From: Oscillospiraceae bacterium
Lineage (GTDB): Bacteria; Bacillota; Clostridia; Oscillospirales; Oscillospiraceae
Reading direction: 5' to 3'
Length of the DNA: 27,318 nucleotides
Assembly: GCA_017624645.1 (NCBI GenBank)
Contig: JAGAMQ010000084.1
Coordinates: 1-27,318 of the forward strand
Shown: in pieces, positions 14,787 through 23,792 of the stretch
How the letters are laid out: each line of letters opens with the position of its first letter
Position numbering within the stretch: position 1 is the first letter of the stretch
The notes under the pieces: generated by a model
What the model was told of the DNA's origin: nothing
What the model saw: the letters and a program-made list of their open reading frames with translations, nothing else
The model's database searches: none
Translations under genes and position numbers: made by a program

Positions 14787-15743
14787 TTACAGCACTGTAC
14801 AGATGAGCCAGTACAGGGTGGGGATGGTGACAATGGAAAGGAGTGTAGTGCCTAAGGTCAGGATCACTGCGTGTTCGGAATCGCCGTTATACTGATCGGC
14901 GAAGACGGAGGAAAGACCGGCGGTGGGCATGGCCAATCCCACAAAAAGACCCAGCACGGAATCTCCGGTCAGGGGTAGGAAGGGAATCTTAGACAAGGCG
15001 AAGGCAAGGGCAACCCCTGCCACAGGGAACAGGATCAGCCGCACTGCGGAAACATAGTACATCCTCCCGGAGGAGAACAGCTTTTTGAGGGGCACCTCAC
15101 ACAGCTTCATGCCCAGCACCACCATGGACAGAGGGGTGACGATGCCGCTGAAATGGGTGGCGTAGGTCTGCAGCTCCGGAAGAACGCTGTCCACTTTCAG
15201 AAGGTTCAGGCCGATGCCTGCAAGGAAGGACAGGAACACTGGGGACAAAAATGCCTTTTTGATGTTGATGGCACTCTTGTCGCCGGAAATGAGGTGCGCG
15301 CCCAAGGTGAACGCCAGCACATTCATTACGATATTCATGACAATGACGTATGCCATTACCCCAGAGCTGTCACCGAAGACTGCCCGGGCAAGGGGGATGC
15401 CCAAAAATCCGTTGTTGGCAAAGACCATGCAAAAGCGTATCATGTTTTTGGTCTTGATATTTTTTTCCTTACGGACCAGCAGGGCAGAAGACAGAAAGGC
15501 TGCTACGAGAATCACAGTTCCCAGGATGCCCACAAGGAGCAGTGACAGGGTGAACCCTCCCCCCAGTTCCAGCTTCAAGGTGGTGGACAGGATCAAAAAG
15601 GGCATGCCCAGATTGGTCAGAACCTTGGAAAGAGTAACGGACTCTCTGGGACCCAGTATCCTACCCTTGACCAGCAGGTAGCCGGGGATGGCAAGCAGCA
15701 CGAAGGTCAGGACATTTTTCAGCATGATGACAAAGGTATCCAT
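14787..15743 (-). CDS. AEC (auxin efflux carrier) family transporter
   Basis: The 318-residue membrane protein has about ten transmembrane segments in two repeats. Conserved family segments are LTNLGMPFLILSTT in the first half, FANNGFLGIPLA near residues 109-120, and VGLAMPTAGLSSVFADQY in the second half. Bacterial AEC members export or exchange organic acids such as malate; the substrate here is unknown. The ATG at 15743 follows AAGGAGC. A possible promoter on the minus strand is TTGCTA-18-TAACAT upstream. It is divergent from the TIR-NACHT gene. Confidence 0.9.
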   Translation of the reverse strand: MDTFVIMLKNVLTFVLLAIPGYLLVKGRILGPRESVTLSKVLTNLGMPFLILSTTLKLELGGGFTLSLLLVGILGTVILVAAFLSSALLVRKEKNIKTKNMIRFCMVFANNGFLGIPLARAVFGDSSGVMAYVIVMNIVMNVLAFTLGAHLISGDKSAINIKKAFLSPVFLSFLAGIGLNLLKVDSVLPELQTYATHFSGIVTPLSMVVLGMKLCEVPLKKLFSSGRMYYVSAVRLILFPVAGVALAFALSKIPFLPLTGDSVLGLFVGLAMPTAGLSSVFADQYNGDSEHAVILTLGTTLLSIVTIPTLYWLICTVL

Positions 15744-15817
15744 AATGGGGTGCTCCTTAATGTTTTTCGTTGACTATGTTACCACAGATCCAAAGTGAAT
15801 AGCAAGCCTTGGCGTGG

Positions 15818-15846
15818 TTGACAGAGGTTTTTTTGACAGGTATAAT
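15818..15846 (+). promoter_or_regulatory. Perfect-consensus promoter of the TIR-NACHT gene
   Basis: TTGACA at 15818, exactly 17 bases, TATAAT at 15841. A second TTGACA sits at 15833 within the spacer, giving a direct TTGACAG repeat 15 bases apart. Predicted start near 15853, 36 bases before the ATG. Confidence 0.85.
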
Positions 15847-15888
15847 AAAAAACAGAGAGAAAAAAGGGGAAAGTTGAGGAATAATCCC

Positions 15889-18800
15889 ATGGAAAAGATC
15901 AGAGATGTATTCATTTCCCATAACAGTGCGGATAACCGGCAAGCGCAGGCACTGTATGATTTGTTGAAAAGCCGTGACCCGGAGCTGGATATTTTTCTGG
16001 ATTGCAGTCCGGAGCGCCCTCTGGAGCCCTGCGGAGAATGGGAACAGAAGATGCTCCGGGAGGCAGGTAATTCCCGGTATTTGATCTTCCTTGCCAGCCG
16101 TGGGGAATTTCTGGAACAGGGACATGGCTGGGTATATCCGGAGGTCCATTCCTTTTCTGTAAAGAATCAGGACCGAAAACGCCTGGGACGAACAGACAGG
16201 ACCATCGGCTGGTTTGGTATCCTGCTGGATGGGTGCCCGTTCTCCGGTGAGCTTCTTGAGGATCCGGAACATGGGGAGCAGTATCGGCTCATGTACAGCC
16301 ATAAGCAGCTTCTTTGCCTGCAAAAGGGTGAGGAAATGGAAAGTGCTGCCCAGCGGATCTGGGATAAGTTCTGTACCATGGTGGAGGGGGGCGGCAATGC
16401 CTTGGCGGCAGAGGTGCTGGACAAGGTCCACGCCTTTGCCGGGAGAAAGCAGGCGGCAGATCCCATGTTCTGCCCGTCGGCAATTTGTGATGAGCTGCTT
16501 CCCAACCTTTCCTGGAAGGGTGCCTGTCACCCTGGACAGGAGGAAAGGGGAACTGCCGCCGAGCCCAATGAGGAAGAAGATGAGGTCCGGGATGCGGAGG
16601 TAACCTACACCGAGGTTTTGCAGATGGTAAATACCGCATCTGCGGCCATCCTGGGGGCAGAAGGGGGCTGCGGTAAGACATCCCTGCTTACCAAGCTTTT
16701 CTATCACTATCTTCCTGCCCAGGAGGATATCTCCTTCTTTACCCAGCCCGGGGGCATGATCCCTTTGTATGTGGATGCCAAGACATTGGCAGGAAAAAAT
16801 CATCTGATCCTGCGCCATCTTGCCCGGGTCCTTTATGACGAGGTGCATGCCGACACCGCAGAGTATACCAGCGAAACCGTGGAAAAGCTGGGTGCGGAAT
16901 TTGCCCGGGAGTGCACAACACCCCGGTATCTGCTCCTTGTTGACGGCTATAATGAGATCCCGGCAAGGGTGCGGAAGGATTTTGATGAGGAGATCCGGGA
17001 ATATCTGCCCGGTGGACGGTATCAGAATGTCCGGCTGCTGATTACCAGCCGGCATATGCAGCTGGAGCTTCCGGAGGAAGTCTACCGGCTGAATATTAAA
17101 AAGCTGACAAATCTGCAGGTGGTGGAGTACCTGCGGGAAAGAAAACTGCTTTCCGGCAAGCTGCCTGCCAAGCTGATGGAGATTCTGTCCACCCCCATGT
17201 ATCTGAGGCTGTACTCCCAGACGGCGGCAGGTGAGGGGATCAACAGCAAGGGCGACCTGCTGGCGGCCTTTGTCCGGTGGCAGCAGAAAAAGGATCAAAG
17301 CGCTGCCGGATCCGAGGATCGCAAGGCATTGACCACGCTGTTGCTGACGCACCTTTTGCCGATGCTTGCACACCGGCTCACCATGGAGTCTGCCACAGAT
17401 TCTGCGTATGTATTCACCAAGTCTATTCTCCGGGAGGTGGTGCAGGAGGCACAGAACCTGCTGAAGGACGAGGATTACGGAGATTATTACGCAGACGCCT
17501 ACTGGGATATGTTTGACACCTCCGGTGTGGAAGCACTGGAAAGAAGGAAGCTTGCGGATCTGGCGGCAGAATATTTTGTGAAAAACAGCAAGCTCCTGCG
17601 GCAGGAGGAAGACGGCAGCTTCGTCTTTGTCCACCAGATCTACCGGGACTTCTTCTGCGCATGGTTTATTGCGGAGGAAATGAAGCGGGCGGTGAAGGCA
17701 AAAAAGCCCAGTGCCCTTTTGCACCAGAGAATGTTAAGCGCCGATGTCCGGGAGTTTACCGCAGATCTGTTGCAGGAACAGATGCCTGTGTGCAGAAGCG
17801 GTACATGGCGGTGGGACTATCGCTGCAATGACATCTCCGTGGTATACCGGCTGATCTGTCAGGCAAGGACGGCTTCCCAAAAGCAGGACCGGATCTATGT
17901 GGCAAATCTTCTGGAGCTTTTGAAGTATGCAAGAAAAAACGACCTGTCCGGCTGTGATTTCTCCGGACTGGATCTGCGCAGCTGTGATCTGCGGACCTGT
18001 GTGCTGACCAACCGGGATGGACAGGGATATTACCCCACATCCTTTGCCGGGGCATGGATAGATCGGGAAAATCTGATCTGTGACAGTCATTTTGCTCCCA
18101 TTTTGGACGGATGTGTGGGAAACGGCCGGGTGGCTTCCGTGGACAGCTCCGGTATCATCAGAATCCGGGTGATGCCTAATATCAACGGTGTTACAGAAAA
18201 GATCATCACCGGGGTGGACCCCCGGGTGCGGAGGATCCTGTTTGCCCCGGAGGGTGACCGGCTCTTTGCCATGACCCCCCATGAGATATTGGAATTGCCT
18301 ATTCCTGCACAGCGGGAAAGTGTTGCCCAGCCCCGGGTGCTGCTGAAAACCACAAAGCGGCTGCGCAGCATTTCACTGGATGAGAAAGGTAAGCTTTGCT
18401 TTACCACGGTATTTAATGCCTTTAACCCCAAGCCGGTGACGGAGCCTGATGCTCCGGATGTCCGGGATTTCTACGGACTGAACTCGGCAGCAGCCGTGAA
18501 TACTGCCGGCAACCAGCTTGCCTTTGTCCATGTGGCAGATACCCACGAAGCCCTGCGGATCTATGACTACGATGCCAAAAAGGGCGAGTGGGTGGAGAAA
18601 AAGTACGGCTATTATCTTCTGTTGGACGGGTTCATCACGGAATTGGTGCAGACGCTGAAGGAGCTTTCCCTGTACGAATATTTCCCCGATGATTTTGCCC
18701 AGGACCGGAAAGCCGGCAAGCCGGTTCCCCAGTACAGCAGCTATTTTGAATACATCCGGCGGCAGTTCTACGACCGGAACCATGACCATGACCAGGCACC

Positions 18801-20760
18801 CCGTATTATCCTGCGAGACCGGATCTACGCAGGCAGGGCAGAACTGTCCCAGGACCAGAAGCAGCGGCTGGATGACCTGGCGGAGACATGGGCGCAGAAG
18901 ATAAGAGACGCTCGGCAGAAGAATCCTCTGCTGATCAATATGGCGGGCAGGCAGATCGAAAGCGTGGACTATAAGGATGAAAACACCCTGTTGGTCTGCT
19001 ATGTCAACTGCTACGACCATGAGAAAAACAGAAATCTAAAGATCACAAACAGCGTTTTGCTGGAGATGGACACCCGTACCATGAAGACCCGGTTCCTCTC
19101 CCACTACGGAGTGACCAACAAGCAGCGCTGCCCGCTGAAAGCCTGCTACCAGCAGGGACACATGCTCATCGTCAGCCGGAATCTGATGACTGTTTGGGAT
19201 CACCAACAGCAGATGGTTGCCCGGATCGAGAACTACGAGACGGGTATTGAGAGATTTTTGTCTTTGGGGGAGGAAGGCTTCCTTGCCATTGCCCAGCATT
19301 TTATCTACCAGTTTGACCCCATGGGAAGATGTGTGGCAGGTTGGAGCAGCATTTTCAAACCCACCAACTGCAACTATGTGACGGATGAGGAGGGCAGAGA
19401 TTATCTGGTGCGTACCGAGACCCTGAGGGCACAATCCTCCGGGAAACCGTCCCAGGTGCTGGATCTGTCCACAGGGAGCTATCAACAGCTTGCTGGAACG
19501 TACACCTGGGACAGAAGAACCTCCAATTCCCTGAGCATCGGTGACCGGCAGTATAAGATCTGCGCGGGAGAGTTGACTGCTTTTGAGAAGAGCAGGAAGG
19601 TGGACGGCTTTGCCATTGCCTATAAGCTTTTCGTGGCGGGCTGTGATTTTCGGGGAATACAGGGAACCTTGTCCGACCAGCAGGATCTGTGCCAGCTAAG
19701 CCGCTACGGTGCTGTTACCGATCCTTTGGAGCTGCCGGTGTGGCAGGTAATGCCGGAAAAGCTGCAGTATAAACCCGCCTCGCAACCCTGGACGCTCCGG
19801 CAGACACAGGAGGCTATGCCGTTTTTGTGTCACCGGGAATACAAAGCAAGGGTCATGGATCGCCATGAGCCGTTGCCCGGGGGAGAAAACCTGTCTACCT
19901 TGAAGATTTGGAGCAGGATCTACGAGGATTCCTACGCCGCAGATGCTTTGGAGGCAGCGGACATGTCCATTCTGGAATGGACAGGACGGCTGGGCTTGGT
20001 TACGGCGGAAATGGTCTGCCTACTGATCCGGGCGGGGATGGTGGAGCCCCCCACGGGCTGGGAAGCCACACAGGAGGCTGTTTCCCAACGGCTGGAGCAG
20101 GTGCTTCACAGCAAGTACCGGCTTTTGCGCCGGTACCGGTTCTGCCGGGATGGCGGTGGAGAGCTGCCGGTGACGTGGTATGCTTTGAGTGCGATCTTCG
20201 GTGTTCCCTTAGTGCGCAAAACCGGCGGTACGGCCAGAAGACCCGATGCGGATTCCGATTATGCGCAGCGCAGACAGTTGGCGGTAAATCAATGGTTCTG
20301 CCGGATGGCGGCGGCGTACCCGGGAAAGATCACCCGGTATGCTTTCTATGAGAAATTTGCCAGCCATTGTCATTGGTATACCACGGTGGAGGCCCATGGC
20401 TTTGTGGTGGTGGACAAGCAGCCTTTGTTTTTGCTGGTCACCCGCCGTCCCTTTGACAAAAAAAGGGAGGAAAAGACCGACGGAACGCTGGATTTCCTGT
20501 GCTGGCTGATCTCCCACTACAAGCATCTGACCCACAACAACCTTCCCGAGGATCTGGAACAGCCCCCTGCTGTGGTGATCGTGGGTGAGGACTATGCCCA
20601 CTGCATGCACCTCAACGGCCTTTTGCGGGGCATCGCACCTTTTGTGCGCAAGCTTTATACTTACGATGCTTTGATTCACGGGAACGAAGCCGATCCCCCG
20701 GAGCATTTCAGCTTCCAACGGGGAGGCCCTGTGGCAGAGGATGTATTGGATCTGAACTGA
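15889..20760 (+). CDS. TIR-NACHT NLR-like immune protein with pentapeptide, beta-propeller and C-terminal wHTH/alpha-beta module
   Basis: 1623 residues. TIR domain 5-150: DVFISHNSADN, then WVYPEV with W81 and E85, where E85 fits the catalytic glutamate of NAD-cleaving TIRs. NACHT (STAND) ATPase about 240-600: Walker A GAEGGCGKTS at 256-265, Walker B LLLVDGYNE at 348-356, LLITSR at 383-388, and FVHQIYRDFFCAWF at 580-593, the FxHxxxxeyfaA motif near the end of NACHT regions. Pentapeptide-like DLSGCDFSGLDLRSCDL at 685-701. Then about 600 residues of beta-rich, degenerate WD40-like blades with a helical insertion at about 905-1020. C-terminal winged helix about 1355-1445 and alpha/beta domain about 1460-1623. 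By analogy with bacterial NLR/bNACHT/Avs proteins, the propeller would sense a phage signal and the TIR would deplete NAD. ATG 15889 has GAGGA; an earlier in-frame start lies upstream of the promoter. Confidence 0.85.
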   Translation: MEKIRDVFISHNSADNRQAQALYDLLKSRDPELDIFLDCSPERPLEPCGEWEQKMLREAGNSRYLIFLASRGEFLEQGHGWVYPEVHSFSVKNQDRKRLGRTDRTIGWFGILLDGCPFSGELLEDPEHGEQYRLMYSHKQLLCLQKGEEMESAAQRIWDKFCTMVEGGGNALAAEVLDKVHAFAGRKQAADPMFCPSAICDELLPNLSWKGACHPGQEERGTAAEPNEEEDEVRDAEVTYTEVLQMVNTASAAILGAEGGCGKTSLLTKLFYHYLPAQEDISFFTQPGGMIPLYVDAKTLAGKNHLILRHLARVLYDEVHADTAEYTSETVEKLGAEFARECTTPRYLLLVDGYNEIPARVRKDFDEEIREYLPGGRYQNVRLLITSRHMQLELPEEVYRLNIKKLTNLQVVEYLRERKLLSGKLPAKLMEILSTPMYLRLYSQTAAGEGINSKGDLLAAFVRWQQKKDQSAAGSEDRKALTTLLLTHLLPMLAHRLTMESATDSAYVFTKSILREVVQEAQNLLKDEDYGDYYADAYWDMFDTSGVEALERRKLADLAAEYFVKNSKLLRQEEDGSFVFVHQIYRDFFCAWFIAEEMKRAVKAKKPSALLHQRMLSADVREFTADLLQEQMPVCRSGTWRWDYRCNDISVVYRLICQARTASQKQDRIYVANLLELLKYARKNDLSGCDFSGLDLRSCDLRTCVLTNRDGQGYYPTSFAGAWIDRENLICDSHFAPILDGCVGNGRVASVDSSGIIRIRVMPNINGVTEKIITGVDPRVRRILFAPEGDRLFAMTPHEILELPIPAQRESVAQPRVLLKTTKRLRSISLDEKGKLCFTTVFNAFNPKPVTEPDAPDVRDFYGLNSAAAVNTAGNQLAFVHVADTHEALRIYDYDAKKGEWVEKKYGYYLLLDGFITELVQTLKELSLYEYFPDDFAQDRKAGKPVPQYSSYFEYIRRQFYDRNHDHDQAPRIILRDRIYAGRAELSQDQKQRLDDLAETWAQKIRDARQKNPLLINMAGRQIESVDYKDENTLLVCYVNCYDHEKNRNLKITNSVLLEMDTRTMKTRFLSHYGVTNKQRCPLKACYQQGHMLIVSRNLMTVWDHQQQMVARIENYETGIERFLSLGEEGFLAIAQHFIYQFDPMGRCVAGWSSIFKPTNCNYVTDEEGRDYLVRTETLRAQSSGKPSQVLDLSTGSYQQLAGTYTWDRRTSNSLSIGDRQYKICAGELTAFEKSRKVDGFAIAYKLFVAGCDFRGIQGTLSDQQDLCQLSRYGAVTDPLELPVWQVMPEKLQYKPASQPWTLRQTQEAMPFLCHREYKARVMDRHEPLPGGENLSTLKIWSRIYEDSYAADALEAADMSILEWTGRLGLVTAEMVCLLIRAGMVEPPTGWEATQEAVSQRLEQVLHSKYRLLRRYRFCRDGGGELPVTWYALSAIFGVPLVRKTGGTARRPDADSDYAQRRQLAVNQWFCRMAAAYPGKITRYAFYEKFASHCHWYTTVEAHGFVVVDKQPLFLLVTRRPFDKKREEKTDGTLDFLCWLISHYKHLTHNNLPEDLEQPPAVVIVGEDYAHCMHLNGLLRGIAPFVRKLYTYDALIHGNEADPPEHFSFQRGGPVAEDVLDLN

Positions 20761-20769
20761 TTATATTCC

Positions 20770-20806
20770 AAAAAAAGGTGCGCTGCTTTGCAGCGCACCC
20801 TTTTTT
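20770..20806. terminator. Bidirectional terminator between TIR-NACHT and the flavoprotein gene
   Basis: A perfect 10-bp stem GGTGCGCTGC / GCAGCGCACC with a three-base loop, with A7 before it and T6 after it, so it works on both strands for two convergent genes. Confidence 0.9.
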
Positions 20807-20810
20807 ACGT

Positions 20811-21962
20811 TTAGGCAAGTTCCTTTGCCAAAGCAGCGATCTGCTGCCGGTTTTCCTCATTCATGGCGCTGAGGATGCGCACATTGTTCTGGGTGTAGGT
20901 AATGTCCTTGCTGCCCTCCAGCATCTTGGTCATCACCTTGATGGCCATGGGTGCCCAGGAGCCGTTTTCCATCATGCCGATGGTGCGGTTGCGATAGCCC
21001 CGCTCCGTCAGATGATGGATGAACTCACGCATGAAGGGGAAGATCTCACCGTTGTAGGTGGTGGTGGCCAGCACCAGCTTACCATAGCGGAAGGCATCCT
21101 CTACTGCCTCTGCCATATCACACCGGGCAAGGTCATTGACTGCAACCTTGGGGCAGCCGTTCTTCTCCAGCTCCTGTGCCAGCAGCTCCACAGCAGCCTT
21201 GGTGTTGCCGTAAACAGAGGTGTAGGCGATGACTACGCCCTCACTCTCTACCTTGTAGCTGCTCCAGATGTCATACAGGTTCAGATAGTAGCCGAGATTT
21301 TCCGTAAGTATCGGTCCGTGGAGGGGGCAGATCATGGAAATGTCCAGTGCGGCAGCCTTTTTCAGCAGAGCCTGTACCTGCACGCCGTACTTGCCCACGA
21401 TGCCGATGTAGTAACGCCGTGCTTCGCATGCCCAGTCTTCTTCCACATCCAGCGCACCGAACTTGCCGAAGCCGTCGGCGGAGAACAGCACCTTGTCGGC
21501 AGCATCATAGGTCACGATGACTTCGGGCCAGTGGACCATGGGTGCGGTGACGAAGGTCAGGGTGTGCTTGCCTAGACACAGTGTTACGCCCTCACCCACC
21601 ACCAGACGGCGGTCGGCGAAATCTCTTCCAAAGAAGCCCTGCATCATAGTAAATGCCTTGGCAGAGGAGACCACAGTAGCGTCCGGGTAGACGTCCATAA
21701 ACCGGGCAATACCGGCAGAGTGATCCGGCTCCATGTGCTGAACGATCAGGTAGTCCGGCACCCGGCCCTCCAATGTGGCAGACAGGTTGTCCAGCCACTG
21801 GTCAATAAAGTTCTTGTCCACTGTGTCCATGACGGCAATTTTTTCGTCCATGATCACGTAGGAGTTGTATGCCATGCCGTTGGGCACCACATACTGACCC
21901 TCAAAAAGGTCCACCTGGTGATCATTGACGCCGATATAACGAATATCGTTGGTAATTTTCAT
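20811..21962 (-). CDS. fprA: A-type flavoprotein (diiron oxygen/NO reductase, FprA)
   Basis: This 383-residue flavo-diiron protein reduces O2 to water, or NO to N2O, and protects anaerobes. The metallo-beta-lactamase-like domain has diiron ligands H76-M-E78-P-D80-H81, H144 (VHWPE), D163 (SADGFG) and H215 (CPLHGP). The C-terminal flavodoxin domain has the FMN loop YTSVYGNT at about 247-254. All ligands expected in the family are present. The ATG at 21962 has AAGGAGG nine bases upstream; a possible minus-strand promoter, TGTACA-17-TAGAAT, lies about 60 bases upstream. No rubredoxin or rubrerythrin gene is adjacent. Confidence 0.94.
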   Translation of the reverse strand: MKITNDIRYIGVNDHQVDLFEGQYVVPNGMAYNSYVIMDEKIAVMDTVDKNFIDQWLDNLSATLEGRVPDYLIVQHMEPDHSAGIARFMDVYPDATVVSSAKAFTMMQGFFGRDFADRRLVVGEGVTLCLGKHTLTFVTAPMVHWPEVIVTYDAADKVLFSADGFGKFGALDVEEDWACEARRYYIGIVGKYGVQVQALLKKAAALDISMICPLHGPILTENLGYYLNLYDIWSSYKVESEGVVIAYTSVYGNTKAAVELLAQELEKNGCPKVAVNDLARCDMAEAVEDAFRYGKLVLATTTYNGEIFPFMREFIHHLTERGYRNRTIGMMENGSWAPMAIKVMTKMLEGSKDITYTQNNVRILSAMNEENRQQIAALAKELA

Positions 21963-22071
21963 ATGTTACAGCCTCCTTAGGGGGTGATTTTCAGATGACA
22001 TTCTATCACAAAATTCTCTTCTTGTACATAGAAAGGAACAAAGAAAATCCGCAAAGAAGGGAGAAGTTTTT

Positions 22072-22830
22072 TTGATAGGGATTGTCACGGCGGTGCTGAT
22101 GCCGCTTTTGGGTACTGCGGTGGGGGCGGGAGGTGTCTGTTTTCTCAGGTCTTCTCCGGGGAAGCTGGTACAGGCAGGACTGCAGGGCTTTGCCGGGGGG
22201 ATCATGGTGGCGGCTTCCGTGTGGAGCTTGCTGATCCCTGCCATGGAGCAGTCGGCATCCTGGGGACGTCTGGCGTTTTTGCCCGGGGTCGTAGGAGTGT
22301 GGCTGGGAGTGCTGTTCCTGGACCTTTTGGACAGGTGGTTGGCGGAGGCCTCCCGTCTTAGGTACTGCCTGGGCAGCAATACCATGCTGGTGCTGGCAGT
22401 GGCGCTGCACAATCTTCCCGAGGGGATGGCAGTGGGTGCTGTGGTAGCCGGGTGGTGCAGCGGTGTGGAGGGGATCACCCTTGCTTCCGTCCTTGCTTTG
22501 TCCGGGGGGGTCACGCTGCAGAATCTGCCCGAGGGGGCTATCATCTCCATGCCTCTGTGTGCGCAGGGCATGAGCAAAGGAAAAAGCTTTCTCTATGGCA
22601 CTCTGTCCGGGGTGGTGGAACCGGTGGGGGCAGTGGCTACGGTGCTGTTGGCGGAGCTGGCTGTGCCGGCACTGCCCCTATGTCTGAGTTTTTCTGCTGG
22701 TGCCATGCTGTATGTGGTGGCACAGGAATTACTGCCCCAGCTGGAGGAAGGAGCCTGCCGACGGGTGGGGACACTGCTGTTTGCTGTAGGTTTTACCGTG
22801 ATGATGGCTATGGATGTGGCATTGGGATAG
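22072..22830 (+). CDS. ZIP family metal transporter
   Basis: This 252-residue membrane protein of about eight transmembrane segments carries the ZIP metal site twice: HNLPEGMAVG in helix 4 and QNLPEGA in helix 5, with a conserved downstream glutamate (AQELLPQ). ZIP proteins bring zinc, and sometimes iron or manganese, into the cytoplasm. In the second motif Gln replaces the more usual His. The start is TTG at 22072 with AAGGGAG eight bases upstream. The stop codon is TAG, the only normal TAG stop among the complete genes in this window, relevant to the TAG in rny. Confidence 0.9.
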   Translation: MIGIVTAVLMPLLGTAVGAGGVCFLRSSPGKLVQAGLQGFAGGIMVAASVWSLLIPAMEQSASWGRLAFLPGVVGVWLGVLFLDLLDRWLAEASRLRYCLGSNTMLVLAVALHNLPEGMAVGAVVAGWCSGVEGITLASVLALSGGVTLQNLPEGAIISMPLCAQGMSKGKSFLYGTLSGVVEPVGAVATVLLAELAVPALPLCLSFSAGAMLYVVAQELLPQLEEGACRRVGTLLFAVGFTVMMAMDVALG

Positions 22831-22869
22831 GCATGGATGCAGGCAATTTCTTTCTCATCAAATAAGCAG

Positions 22870-22901
22870 AACGGCTGCCACTTTTTCGGGCAGCCGTTTT
22901 T
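22870..22901 (+). terminator. Terminator of the ZIP gene
   Basis: A perfect 10-bp stem AACGGCTGCC / GGCAGCCGTT with a nine-base loop, followed by T residues. Confidence 0.85.
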
Positions 22902-22905
22902 GCGG

Positions 22906-23709
22906 TTATCTGTCTTTGGAGGTTAAAAATCGGTTCAGAGCACCGCCGTAGAACAAAATGGAAATGCAGCAGTACAGCCACAGCATGGAAAGGGCAACGG
23001 CATACACCGAGCCGAAGAGGTTGGCATATCCGGAAAAATGCTCCACATAGATGGAGTACAGATCAGAAAAGACCAGCCAGCCAATGGATGCCAGCAGCGC
23101 CCCGGGTAGGCTGTCGGAAAACCGGTTTTTACGGTTGGGCAGTGCTATGAACATGGCGCTGAACAGTCCGGTCTGCACAGCCAGCAGCACAAAAAACCGC
23201 AGCCGCAGTACCCGGGCAAGAAAGCCGCTGACCTCCGGAAGCATCCGGGACAGAGAGGTGCCGAACACCTGCAAAAGCAATGTGGCAAGGAGCACTAGAA
23301 GAAAGGCGAAGGTGTAGCCGACGCTTAAGGCACGGATGTAGAAGTATCCCCGATCCTCTTCCAGTCCGTAAATGGCGTTCAGTCCGGACATAAGTCCGTA
23401 GACCCCCCGGCTTGCCGACCACAGGGCGGTGACAGCGGACAGGGACAGCAGTACTCCGGAGGAGCCGCGATAGGCATTGACAATGAGAGTTTGGGCAGCA
23501 GGCAGCAGCGCTCTGGGCAAAAAACCGGAGATCAGCTCCGTAAGGGTCTCTACCCCCAAGCCGGTATAGCGCAGCAGACCCAAAAGGAGCACCAGCATGG
23601 GAAACACCGAAAGGGCAAGAAAAAAACTGGTATGGGAGGCATACACCGGCACCTTGAGGTCAGCGACCTTTTTGCCAAAAGCCAAAAGCTTTGCAAAACG
23701 TATCTTCAT
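22906..23709 (-). CDS. YihY/BrkB family inner-membrane protein
   Basis: The 267-residue protein has about six transmembrane segments and the family features: an N-terminal amphipathic stretch, ASHTSFFLALSVFPMLVLLLG near residues 24-44, SASRGVYGLMSGLNAIYG near 95-115, and a C-terminal LYCCISILFYGGALN helix. It was once called ribonuclease BN, but that activity belongs to another gene; the real function of the family is unsettled. The ATG at 23709 has AAAGGAGG five bases upstream; the frame is open ten codons further 5' without a site. Confidence 0.88.
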   Translation of the reverse strand: MKIRFAKLLAFGKKVADLKVPVYASHTSFFLALSVFPMLVLLLGLLRYTGLGVETLTELISGFLPRALLPAAQTLIVNAYRGSSGVLLSLSAVTALWSASRGVYGLMSGLNAIYGLEEDRGYFYIRALSVGYTFAFLLVLLATLLLQVFGTSLSRMLPEVSGFLARVLRLRFFVLLAVQTGLFSAMFIALPNRKNRFSDSLPGALLASIGWLVFSDLYSIYVEHFSGYANLFGSVYAVALSMLWLYCCISILFYGGALNRFLTSKDR

Positions 23710-23731
23710 AGTGCCCTCCTTTCCGAAAGGG

Positions 23732-23785
23732 AAAACCACCCGAAAAAGATCCTTGCATATGTTGCATATCTTTTCGGGTGGTTTC
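23732..23785 (-). terminator. Terminator of the gpmI-asp23-fakA transcript
   Basis: A 14-bp perfect stem (AAACCACCCGAAAA / TTTTCGGGTGGTTT, 23733-23746 with 23771-23784) with a 24-base loop containing the tandem TTGCATATGTTGCATAT, followed on the minus strand by TTTCCC. The T tail is short. Confidence 0.65.
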
Positions 23786-23792
23786 GTTCATA

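Noticed and set aside
13181..14833. Long minus-strand frame opposite the AGCS symporter
   Set aside because: It is a shadow of a highly biased coding strand; the plus strand matches AGCS over its full length.
15757..17724. 655-codon minus-strand frame opposite the TIR-NACHT gene
   Set aside because: No motif or ribosome site; the plus frame carries TIR and NACHT motifs over the same bases.
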